From Drechslerella dactyloides (taxonomy: Eukaryota > Ascomycota > Orbiliomycetes > Orbiliales > Orbiliaceae), in the NCBI GenBank assembly GCA_020064725.1, contig JAGTWJ010000001.1:124001-188000 (forward strand): a DNA stretch of 64,000 nt. Reading direction: 5' to 3'. The translations under genes and the position numbers were made by a program. The stretch's first letter is position 1; each line of letters starts with the position of its first letter. Below are positions 1 through 8,868 of this stretch, piece by piece. The notes under the pieces are model-generated. The model saw only the letters and a program-made list of their open reading frames with translations. It was not told the origin of the DNA and made no database searches.

Positions 1-128
1 ATGTCGAATGCTGTGAGCTTGACGTTCTGGGGATTCGTGCCGATCGCCTTGGAGATGAGCTCTGGGCTCCACTTCTTTGGTTTTGATGCGTATGCGTGCG
101 CGTGATAGTGTTTCTTCCTGCGAGGCAT
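1..128 (-). CDS. N-terminal part of a small basic protein, cut by the window edge
   Basis: The minus strand opens with an ATG at 128-126 and stays open to the window edge, giving 42 residues. The start is very basic and aromatic/His-rich (MPRRKKHYHAHAYASKPKKW), followed by a segment ending NPQNVKLTAFD. No family was recognised from this fragment, and basic N-termini of this kind occur in many nuclear and ribosome-associated proteins, so no function is assigned. The codons look ordinary and no intron donor is visible before the edge. What is seen is only an open, plausibly coding 5' end; the rest of the gene lies outside the window. Confidence 0.5.
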   Translation of the reverse strand, partial: MPRRKKHYHAHAYASKPKKWSPELISKAIGTNPQNVKLTAFD

Positions 129-2594
129 TTTGATAGTGCTATTGACGTTGAACGTGATAAAACCGACGGTGCAGATAGTGAATTGAATAGTTTTAAAGAT
201 GGGATACTGGCCAGTAATAGAGTCTAGTTTGAGTAGAGAGAGCGCGTAGATGGCGATGGTGTTTGCAAAGTGTGTACTGTATCTGATTTCGAAAGTGAGA
301 GAAACTTCTGTCACAGGGAGGGAAAATATTTCCACACCAGCAGCCGATGCCTCAGCATTGTTGATGATTTTACGTGCGGTTAACGGTTGATACGCAGCAT
401 CAAGTACTGACCAAACAAAAAAAGACCGCTATTGCCAATCTTTTAAGTTTGTCGTACTCCAACGATTATCAACATGCGATTAGCGCAGACTATCACACCG
501 CTCATTTCAACTGTATCAATCGCCGTTCTATTGACGAGGCCTGAATACCGTTACGCCATTTCATGCATTTGCCAGTGGTAAGAGCAGACATTCGCCGGCG
601 GTCAGTTTTACTCTGGTTACACAGGAATTGGGCTGCCCATCCAGTGGCCTTCCGCGTCCCGCGCATCTAGCAGCACGCTCTGGGCACAATCGAAGACGTA
701 AGACCCTACTCGAATTGCGCGTAGCAGCCGATACCGTCCCCTAGCAAGCCAACCGATCCCCTAGCTGGACCCTCCCTCGTCTTAATTGTCTCCACCGCGG
801 CTACATGTATACAACCTCCATTTTACCATATGTCTAGTTGGTTTGGCGCTGCGAAACCACATACGTCTAGCTTTTAGTAGTTCACGAGACATTCTACCAG
901 CCAACGGTCAACGCCGTATGGTGGGATAACATTACAAGCCAAAGGGATCCGGAGAGAATGAAATAACCAATGATTAAGCCCCGAAGCCGAATTCCCGAAG
1001 AAGTTGTGGATACAGCCCCCCAACGCATCCGCCCAGTGTACCAAAAGGCGGGAGTTGTTCATACTGCACTATCGACCTCCAAAGCAACTCCATAGTCAGA
1101 GCCTCATGTTCATCAGTCGGCATTAAACGCCTTCCTGCATGCGAATCTTTCCCCAAAACTTTCAGTTTAAACTTATAATTGTTGATACTCCCCATACAGA
1201 CGGTGATGTACTGAACGTTGCAAATGCAAATCTGTGGATTCTTTAGCCAGTAAGGCGCCGAGAATCCAAGCACAAAATTGAATGAGGCACGAGAACATGA
1301 GCTTAAGGAAATTAGACAAACTGCTACCACTGTATACACTTAACTCAGGTCTTTCCCTTTCATCATTTTCATCACCGTGCATAGGTTCAAAGTCAATCAT
1401 GCATCTACAGTGTCCAACACGCGTCCTGCGAGACAACACCTGCATATGCACAATACGTCTCCAGCCGCTATGCCAGTTGTCCAGCATCAAGCCGCTCGCA
1501 ATTGGGAGCCGGCTGCAGCGGCAACATATGGTAGGCGGGGAAACTGCCTGAGTTAGCTTACTATTCGACGTCTTATCCAGCCCCGACGCATAATCACAGA
1601 ATTGGCGTTGTCGATAGCAAGGTCCTACATCCGCGCTGCAGTAAATTACTAGTAGGGTAAAAATCTTGATCAAAACCCATTTAAGTTTCACATTACCTCC
1701 AGCAAGCAAGTACGGCATGTGAATATATTCGAATAATATATACGGATTTAATATCTTTCCATACCAGTGTAGTATCTATATTTAGTCACAGACTTTAGCG
1801 AACTTTTTTCAGAGGTCACACTGCCCTACGTGGGCCTCCGGGACGACCACACTCAATTTCCATAACATTACAATTGTTAACTCATGCGGAAAAAACCTAA
1901 GGTAATATCAAGCCACGCGCTGAGAATTTGTCATTTCTGTCAGGCTTCTTGTAATGGCATTAGCCCAGGAAACTCAAGAAGTTAACGTTAGCTGACAGCT
2001 CATCTAAGCATTACATTAAGAACTATCCACCCATGGGTGGTTGTTATCACATACCGCTGCTGGCCGCGTGCCAAGTACTGTAGAATAAAACCCCGACGCT
2101 CCTCCAGGGATTACATCGGACGAAAGCATGAAAGGTGTGTACTCCCTATTCGTCGGTGTTAATTGAGCGGATGCGTATGCATGTGCAGGAATCCATGCAT
2201 GTTCTATCAAGCTTCCTAGCCTCGATGCGACAGCGCCTGGCATCGGGGCTACAAGCTTCCAGCTGATTTCCCCACACATACCTCCTGCATATCTTTGCAT
2301 ATGTTCAATATATCAACGGGCAGCTACTATTGGTTACTTCAAACTCAGAGAAACTCTACACGTATACGTGGTTCAACTGCGACTGCTGTCCTTCTGCATG
2401 CAGGTTGTTGGATCCTCAACCAAGGCTCAACTTAGAATACAATGCAGGCGAGCTAGCAAGTGAACCTCATAGCCAACGCCAGCAACGTTGCAAGCTGCAC
2501 GCACTTGCAGTGCCGTAACCTTTATGCATGGTCCAGCAGACGCTCGTCGTTGAATTCATAGACCGAGATTAAACGCTCCGCAAGCAGTTGTGAA
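129..2594. other. Intergenic, no convincing conserved gene
   Basis: About 2.5 kb between the left-edge gene (reading leftward) and the Val-Pro repeat gene (reading rightward). It should hold both promoters. Apart from the low-confidence ORF at 1173-1718 nothing here looks like a protein of known family, and no tRNA-like B-box was seen. Confidence 0.5.
1173..1718 (-). CDS. Possible orphan ORF with signal-peptide-like start
   Basis: An uninterrupted 181-codon ATG-initiated frame in a stretch of moderate GC, where such a length is less expected by chance. Residues about 10-28 (KLKWVLIKIFTLLVIYCSA) look like a signal peptide: positive charge, hydrophobic core, small residues before Asp. Several cysteines follow (including a CCRC motif near residue 66), then an acidic stretch (DENDERERPE) and a second hydrophobic segment near residues 135-155. 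An AT-rich, TATA-like stretch lies within 40 nt upstream of the ATG. No family is recognised. It may be a secreted or membrane orphan protein, or just an open frame; no intron or homology evidence supports it. Confidence 0.25.
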   Translation of the reverse strand: MPYLLAGGNVKLKWVLIKIFTLLVIYCSADVGPCYRQRQFCDYASGLDKTSNSKLTQAVSPPTICCRCSRLPIASGLMLDNWHSGWRRIVHMQVLSRRTRVGHCRCMIDFEPMHGDENDERERPELSVYSGSSLSNFLKLMFSCLIQFCAWILGALLAKESTDLHLQRSVHHRLYGEYQQL

Positions 2595-2602
2595 TATAAA
2601 AG
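2595..2602 (+). promoter_or_regulatory. TATA box of the Val-Pro repeat gene
   Basis: TATAAAAG, 170 nt upstream of the ATG at 2773. It is followed by a pyrimidine-rich leader (CTCTACTACTACCACC and CTCTCTACTCCC runs), the usual fungal arrangement of TATA, CT-rich transcription start zone and leader. Confidence 0.5.
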
Positions 2603-2772
2603 CTACGCCCACATCCTTCAATTCGTGCTATCCTGTCCCTTCACTCAGCAGTCACCAAGAAAAGCCTCAACTCTACTACTACCACCTCCTCTCTCTACTC
2701 CCTCTTTCAGAATCATATCAGATCCTCAACCCTTTAAAACCTCATCCCAAAGAGGGACCTTCAGATACCACA

Positions 2773-2961
2773 ATGGGCAGACATCACCACCACCTCATCC
2801 CAGTTCCAGTGGGTGTCCCCGTTCAAGTCCCAGTGCCAGTCGGTGTTCCGATCCATGTGCCTGTGGGAGTCCCAGTGCCGGTCCCTCGTCCAGTGCCAGT
2901 TTTCCCGGTCATGCCAATGTACCCACCGCCACGCCCGCCTTGCTTCGGACCTGGGTGGTAG
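2773..2961 (+). CDS. 62-residue Val-Pro repeat protein
   Basis: Single-exon frame starting at the only ATG downstream of the TATA box, with a strong initiation context (ACA ATG G). The product opens MGRHHHHLIPVPVGVPVQ and continues with alternating Val-Pro/Gly units (VPVGVP-like, five or six times, residues 9-47) to a Pro/Met tail ending PPRPPCFGPGW. There is no signal peptide, no transmembrane helix and one cysteine. The composition suggests an extended polyproline or elastin-like chain, possibly a structural or coat protein or a low-complexity binding peptide; function is not known. The longer in-frame extension upstream to 2590 would begin inside the TATA box and is not used. The four-His run after residue 3 could bind metal, but this is speculation. 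The repeat region and regulatory layout make a real gene likely. Confidence 0.55.
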   Translation: MGRHHHHLIPVPVGVPVQVPVPVGVPIHVPVGVPVPVPRPVPVFPVMPMYPPPRPPCFGPGW

Positions 2962-3922
2962 ATGCCCAAGCACTCGAGCATCAAGCGACCTATCCTATCA
3001 AGACTCTAGTTGAGATGGATTCCTGAATTTTCCATTACCTTTCGAGGTGTCTTCTCTCCGCAGTTGATCGCACGGAACAACCTTTCTTGAAATCGAAATT
3101 TGTGAACAATTTCCTTATTTACATATTTCTGGTTCTGTTAAATGTCATGAACATCTGTGTATCTAGAGGACCCCACTCATAGCATTTCCTTTAGTCATTG
3201 CGGGAGTTGAATAGGAGTATGAGGCTGGCGTTACAATCTGGCTAGAATGGTTGATATATGGTGGGAGCGATCCAGGGGTATCATGTAACTACTTCTGCAA
3301 TCCTTCGCGTATATAGGGCAAATGAAATTCTTTGTTTCACCCATATGATTCCTGTATGCAGTGTTCGATCTGTTTATAAAGAATGATTGATATTATAACC
3401 TGGTTGAAATATGAAGCCCCGAGATTGACCCTTCAGTATGTCTACAAGATTCTGACTACTTGTAGCTTGCGATCGAACTACCTTGAACAAAGCAAAGTTC
3501 CGTACAAGGCGAAGTCCAATGCAGAAGGCACCCACCCACACGCTCTTAAGCTGCACCACAAACTTTCCCGACCCTTCGTTAACGCGTTACCCCGTTACCC
3601 CACAGCAAACACGTAAACGGAAAACAATCAAATTAGCCATTCGATAGTCTCAGGGCAGTTTGGATAGCCCCGCGAGACCATTCAAGTGGTCTTTATTGGC
3701 TGTGGCGCGCCAAGGCTGCGCAAGCTGCTGACTGTTGCGCCGAATTGGGCGAGCGAACAGGGATGTAAGCCACTGTGGTCGCCTGGTCACACAAACCAAC
3801 ATCCGCGGCCGAAGTCCATCCAGCTACCCTGTCGTCACATCGGAATGTTGGCTAACTCCTTACCGAGCTGCAGCCTGTGCAATATGGGTACGGTATCATG
3901 CGACTTGTTAATTAAGCTTGGG
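2962..3922. other. Intergenic and promoter of the dehydrogenase gene
   Basis: Nearly 1 kb with only short open frames in conflicting registers. It should hold the 3' end of the repeat-protein transcript and the upstream control region of the dehydrogenase. Confidence 0.5.
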
Positions 3923-3930
3923 TATATAAA
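3923..3930 (+). promoter_or_regulatory. TATA box of the short-chain dehydrogenase gene
   Basis: TATATAAA about 150 nt before the ATG at 4080, the only strong TATA element on this strand close to the gene. Confidence 0.5.
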
Positions 3931-4079
3931 GAGTTCGAGGCCTCAAGCTCCCCAATACAACAATCGAAATATTAGTTAACTTTTACCACGCTTAAATTCA
4001 ACGCTTCTCTCGAACCAGCCCTTCGAACAATGAGATATATATCGACACACAATTTAGTTAAACCGTATAGCTCTACAAG

Positions 4080-5226
4080 ATGGGATTTACACCAGAATCC
4101 TTGCTGGACCTTAGTGGTAGGGTCTACATTGTGACTGGTGGAAATGCTGGGCTGTGAGTTCCGAACTCGTACACGCACCACGTACCTCGCACAAGACATC
4201 CCGCATATAAGCTAGCTGGGAAGCCTGCGATGGAGATAAGACATGATTCTAATCTACATCTATACATACGTAACAGCGGCTTCGAAACTGCCAAAGCCCT
4301 CTCTCTCAAGAATGCGAAAGTTTACATCGGCGCCCGCTCGGCCCCCAAGGCCGAAACCGCAATCTCAACCATTCAATCCTGCCTCCCCGCCAACAGCACC
4401 GCATCCCTCCACCACCTCCCCCTCGATCATATGGACCTCTCCACAGTTGCCGCCGGTGTTCAGGCTTTCCTCACTCAAGAAACCGTCCTCCACGGTCTCA
4501 TCCTGAATGCCGGGATAATGTGCACACCCTACGAACTGTCGGCCAACGGCCACGAAGCTCACTGGCAGACGAACTACCTCGCACACTTCCTTCTCACTGA
4601 GCTCCTGATGCCCATACTACAGGCCACCGCGCTACGGGACGATGTCCCCATCGGTTCCGTGCGGATAGTCGAGTTGACGAGCGCGGCGTACATGTGGGCG
4701 TCCGGTGCTGGCATCGCGTTTGAAGCGATAGATCTGCCGCATGGCAAGCCCTTCGACCGCTACGTGCAGTCCAAGCTGGCTAACATCCTACACGTCCGCG
4801 AGCTGCAAGCACGGATTGGACCGAAGGGTGACACGCCACAGAGGGGGGAGATCTGGATCGCCGCTATCCACCCAGGTCTGAACGACACGTACGTATAGAT
4901 ATTCATATCTCCCAGTTCTGTTAGATGGCTGCTGAAGCATCTTGGGTGTTCGATATATTAGCGGCCTCGCCGCCAGCTACGGTGCAAGCTCTCTCTTCGG
5001 CCGCACGATCATCAAGCTCGGCTTCGCCGCAAAGCCCGAAAAGGGCGCTTACGGCGCAATCCTCGCCGCTGCTAGCAATGCCTTCCCCCGTTCTTGGTCC
5101 GGCTGCTACATTGTGCCGCCGGAGAAAAAGAGCACCCTCTATCGACAGGCCAACGACCACAATCTCCAGGAGAAGCTATGGGCGTGGACGGAAGACGAGT
5201 TGAAGCGGTTGGGGTTCTTAAGATAA
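4080..5226 (+). CDS. Short-chain dehydrogenase/reductase (SDR), retinol-dehydrogenase-like
   Basis: Three exons, 4080-4153, 4277-4888 and 4962-5226, splice in frame to 316 residues. The first intron has GTGAGT..CAG and the second GTACGT..TAG ends. The classical SDR fold is complete: coenzyme loop TGGNAGLG at residues 19-26, the NAG motif at 102-104, Asn124, the catalytic Ser160 in ELTSAAYM, and Tyr187-x-x-x-Lys191 in RYVQSKLAN, followed by HPG at 223-225. The enzyme should transfer hydride between NAD(P)(H) and an alcohol/carbonyl. Its overall layout is that of the fungal group annotated as WWOX/RDH/TIC32-like oxidoreductases; the substrate cannot be read from sequence. There is no signal peptide and no peroxisomal tail, so it is probably cytosolic. 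It stands alone, with no biosynthetic backbone gene nearby, so a role in a secondary-metabolite cluster is not supported. It converges with the phosphatase gene on its right. Confidence 0.92.
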
Positions 5227-6452
5227 CGTAACTTTCAACAGTCCATTTATTACAGATGTTGAATCGACATTGTGCCTCCGTGTTTTCGTCTATATTCATG
5301 TATTCTAATGACATTTGCAGTTATTGCAACTGCAAACGGTCTGCCATTCGACGGGAGTCTTCGAGTTATACGCCAGGCAGCAGTGTCTCATCACCTTGGA
5401 GATTTAATCAGAAGTATAGTAATAATATAATATATTTCTGCCACTCGCAAAAACCACAGGATGGCGCCTCCAGATGTGTATATAGACTGGCTCAAAACAA
5501 GTACGAGACTATTGACAATTTCTATCAATATATATATCTGTGCGCGACGATGAATGAATTCAAAACCATGCAACTAGCGACTGTGCACACAAACGAACCG
5601 CGAGCACAGCCTCACTAACGTACAGCAACCTAGCAAAAAAGGATAGCGCCGAACGCCAGGGGGCATCAGTATCTCCAATTCGAAAGATCCCGACCGAAAT
5701 ATAAACGGAGAATGCAACTTGAAGCTTCAATTTCAGTAAAAGAACATTTTATAAGAAAAGAGAATCCTGATCTCATGAGAACTGAAACGAACAACATGCA
5801 AAGGCACAGATAAATGCATGTGAGGTGTGAATTCAAGCCTCAAAAAAAAAATGATATGTAGTTCATTTCCTCGTGAGTTAAAAGCGGCCCGTAATCCCGA
5901 GCCAGCGACAGAAAAGGAGAGGGTCCGGCGCCATGCATAGTATAGTCGGCTCCTCCACCCATCTCGGAAAGAGAAAAGAAGTAGGAGAAAAGGTGTCTGT
6001 AATAAAGTCGAAGCGCCGATGAAAGGGCCAGCGCGGCTACTGCAGAACAAAAAGGAAAAAACGCCTCCTGCCACCGTACCATCCGAAAAAAACAGCAACC
6101 TCGTCGACAAGTAAACAAAGGAAAACTCCACCAATACCTTTCCCAGCCTACCAACACCCCACAGTCCAGTAAAACCCACGATTCCATTTCCAAAGCCTAG
6201 TCCCATTTTCCGTTGCAATAGTCGTACCGATGATTCAACAAAGAGAAAGTCCACTCATCGCATTCGCTAACCAAAGAGAAGAAAAAAGAAAAACAAAGAT
6301 GATTTTGACCCGCATGTGCTTCGAAAAGCTGATGCCATCGATGAGGAAATCGGCTCCTTTGCTAGCCGAACGATAATTTGCGTTCAAAAAGAGGTGCTGA
6401 ATATGTATGATGCATGTGCGTGTGTGTTTCTGTTTTTGTATTGTTACGTGTC
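5227..6452. other. Convergent intergenic region
   Basis: About 1.2 kb between the 3' ends of the dehydrogenase (plus) and the PPS1 homologue (minus). It is A/T-tract-rich and has no supported gene; the open frames at 5733-6254 on the minus strand are rich in Phe, Leu and Ser and look like translated noise. Confidence 0.5.
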
Positions 6453-8642
6453 TTATCTCGAATATGGCCGGTTCATCAAGGCGATTTCTCTCGCGATCGA
6501 CGGCCACTCGAGCTCGCGCTTGATGCCCTTATTGGCGCTGCTTCGTTGCGCTTCCTCCCATTTTAAAAGCTCGTACATGAAACGGAGATGGGGCTGGATA
6601 ATGACGTTTAATCTTCGTGCCCGAACGTAGCAGCTGTAAGTCGGAGTATTAGCAGCTTGAATTTAGCCTCATGAAACCGGGAATTAGACGTACTATGCTC
6701 GGGGGACAGAAAGTTTGAGCCGCTTCATAACCTCCGCAATGCAGATAGTGGCGGACCGCGAGACACCGACGCGACAATGAACGAGCGTCGCCTCGCCGGC
6801 CTTCTTGCCAGCGTCTAAAGGATCTGTCAGTATTTCCATCTCCAACATCTCAGGGTAGATAAAGTAAAACTTACCAATAAACTCGAGGCATTGGCCAAGT
6901 CGGCAGGTCAAAGGATCGACGCCATTGTCTTGGATATTCTCCAACTTCATGATGTGCGTCGTTGGCCACGCCGCCTCTTCCTCTTTCGTCCAGTTTGTGA
7001 ACTCGCCGATGCTCAAGATGCGCCTTATTCCCAATTCCTTCAGCATCTCGGGATTGTTTGCATGACCCAGATTACCAAGATACATATGTGGCAGGATCCT
7101 GCTGGGCAGAGATCCGTCCAGTTTCGAAACCCACCTAGGGATTCTCATCTTGGTTATAGCTGCTGCATCTTCTATCTTTCTAGCTGGCGATGCTCTGAGG
7201 ATTTCGCTCTGTGCGTGCAGCAGGATTTGGAGGTCCGTTTGGTAAGCGAAGAAATTGCGGCCTTTCTCGCGGTGCAATTGAATCCACGCTTCATGAGCCG
7301 CTAAACCCTCAGCATACATGACGTAAGCGAGCGCCAGGAGCGAGGTTTCTGTATATCCATCCATACAGTGAATGAGGATCCGCTTGCCAGGGTCGCGGTC
7401 TTCCATCCTGGTATCACCATCAGCGTCCTTAATGCTGATAGGGTTGGCGGAATAGTATATCCAGCGGCACATATCCATGATGGCGTCAATGTCAAACCTG
7501 GCCCAGTTCGAGGAAGCGACGCTCCCGGAGGCAGGGAACTCGATATCCTGAACGCTGGTGTGGTCCTTCATCCTGCGGGAAATCAGACGGAGCATGGGCG
7601 CGGTCGGGAACGGAGCACCATCGCATGCTTCAATGCAGATGTTGAACGGATGCTCGGCGCGCATCTCACACTTATCGGTGGTCGAGCCCAGCCAGACGTT
7701 GTGGGAGATCTCGGTGGCCCGCGACATGGTGCACATTTCTTGGCGTTCAAGGTACGGAAAGTCAGGGATGCTGCCGTAGCTTTGCCCTCGCGAGTCGAAA
7801 GCGACAAGGTCGGAGTGGTTCTGTTCGAATACGGAAAACGGGCAGGAGACCACAAACGTGTTGTATTGTGGGTAGTCGGTATCCGGGTGGTTCATGAACA
7901 TGCTTCGGTACTTGATCTGGGCGTGAGCGATCCTCTTAGCGATCGACTTGACAGTCTCCTTGCTTGTTCGGTCATCGCCATAGACAATGATGTCGGAGAC
8001 GGCTGCCAGCTTGGCGGTTTGGATGTGGAAGTTGCGGACGCAAAAGCCTTCCTTTGGGTCGACATCGAGGAAGCCGCTGCAGCCTGCAGTTGTGGGCAAG
8101 ATCTCAGCAGGATGGATGGCACCACGCAGCTTTGAGCTGTCCAGCGGCCTTCCAGCCTTGACAACGGTGACGCCTCGCCAGCATGACGGCGTTCTCTGGT
8201 GGGTTTTCCGGCGGGCGTTGAAGAAGGTAAGCTGGACAATGTTCTCCGAGTGAAGACCGTGCAGCCAGGGGAAGACCTTGTCGGCGGGAGGTAGCGGCTG
8301 ACAGGAGGCTTGATGTATCGCAGCAGCTGCGGTGGCAGCATCAATGGAGTAGATTGGAGGTTCGCTCCATATTTGAGGGAAGGCAGAGGGAGGGTAGAGG
8401 ACTGTCGACGAAGGAAGGAGGACCGTGGCCTTCTCTGTAGGCGGCGAGGCAGGAGGGGTGACGGGCGACGATGGGACCTTAGTAGTTATTGTGTAAGTAG
8501 GCGTCGGGAGATGTTTGTTCGGGATCGGAAGCGGCGTCGAAGATGCCAAAGCGAGCGCCATTGGTGATTCGTCGGGTGGTGATGGAGGAGGAGTGATGGA
8601 TCGGGCAGTAATGGTGGTGGGGGTGATCGTGAGCGTTGCCAT
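6453..8642 (-). CDS. PPS1: Dual-specificity protein phosphatase, PPS1 family
   Basis: Exons 8642-6875, 6823-6694 and 6633-6453 (complement) give 692 residues in frame. In budding yeast PPS1 removes phosphate from Tyr and Ser/Thr and has been tied to cell-cycle/S-phase control. Two phosphatase-like P-loops are visible. The first, LIHCMDGYTETS with Cys426, keeps the Cys but has Glu where the catalytic Arg of HCX5R should be. The second, VHCRVGVSRSA with Cys606 and Arg612, is a canonical dual-specificity active site in the C-terminal domain (about 510-665). Residues 1-75 are Pro/Thr/Ser-rich with SPP motifs, probably disordered and phosphorylated. The start is ATG 8642 (A at -3, G at +4); an extension to 8660 would need TTG. 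The first intron (6824-6874, 51 nt) has no stop and is a multiple of three, so an unspliced reading looks open. The last exon restores the family C-terminus RARRLNVIIQPHLRFMYELL. Confidence 0.9.
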
Positions 8643-8842
8643 GATTGCGGTTGGCTGCAAAAAGCGCGGTGGATTTGCGGGCGACTGTGCGACGACAACA
8701 ACACCAACTTCTAGCCGGCGATGTATGTATTATAGTTCCGTCTTGGTGAATTATATCGATCAATTGTTCTCCTGCCGGGTTCTAATTCTATTGCTGTCAG
8801 CGACGGCCTCCCATCTTGGGCAAACTGGCGGGAAGAGGCGCT

Positions 8843-8868
8843 ATCAATCAATCAATCAATCAATCAGT
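8843..8868. repeat. (TCAA)n microsatellite
   Basis: About six tandem TCAA units roughly 200 nt upstream of the PPS1 start codon, in the presumed 5' leader or promoter. Confidence 0.85.

Noticed and set aside
7368..8135. 255-codon plus-strand frame
   Set aside because: Antisense shadow of the PPS1 coding exon.
4080..8642. Possible secondary-metabolite cluster around the dehydrogenase
   Set aside because: No PKS, NRPS, terpene cyclase, P450, transporter or cluster regulator lies nearby; neighbours are a phosphatase and non-coding DNA.
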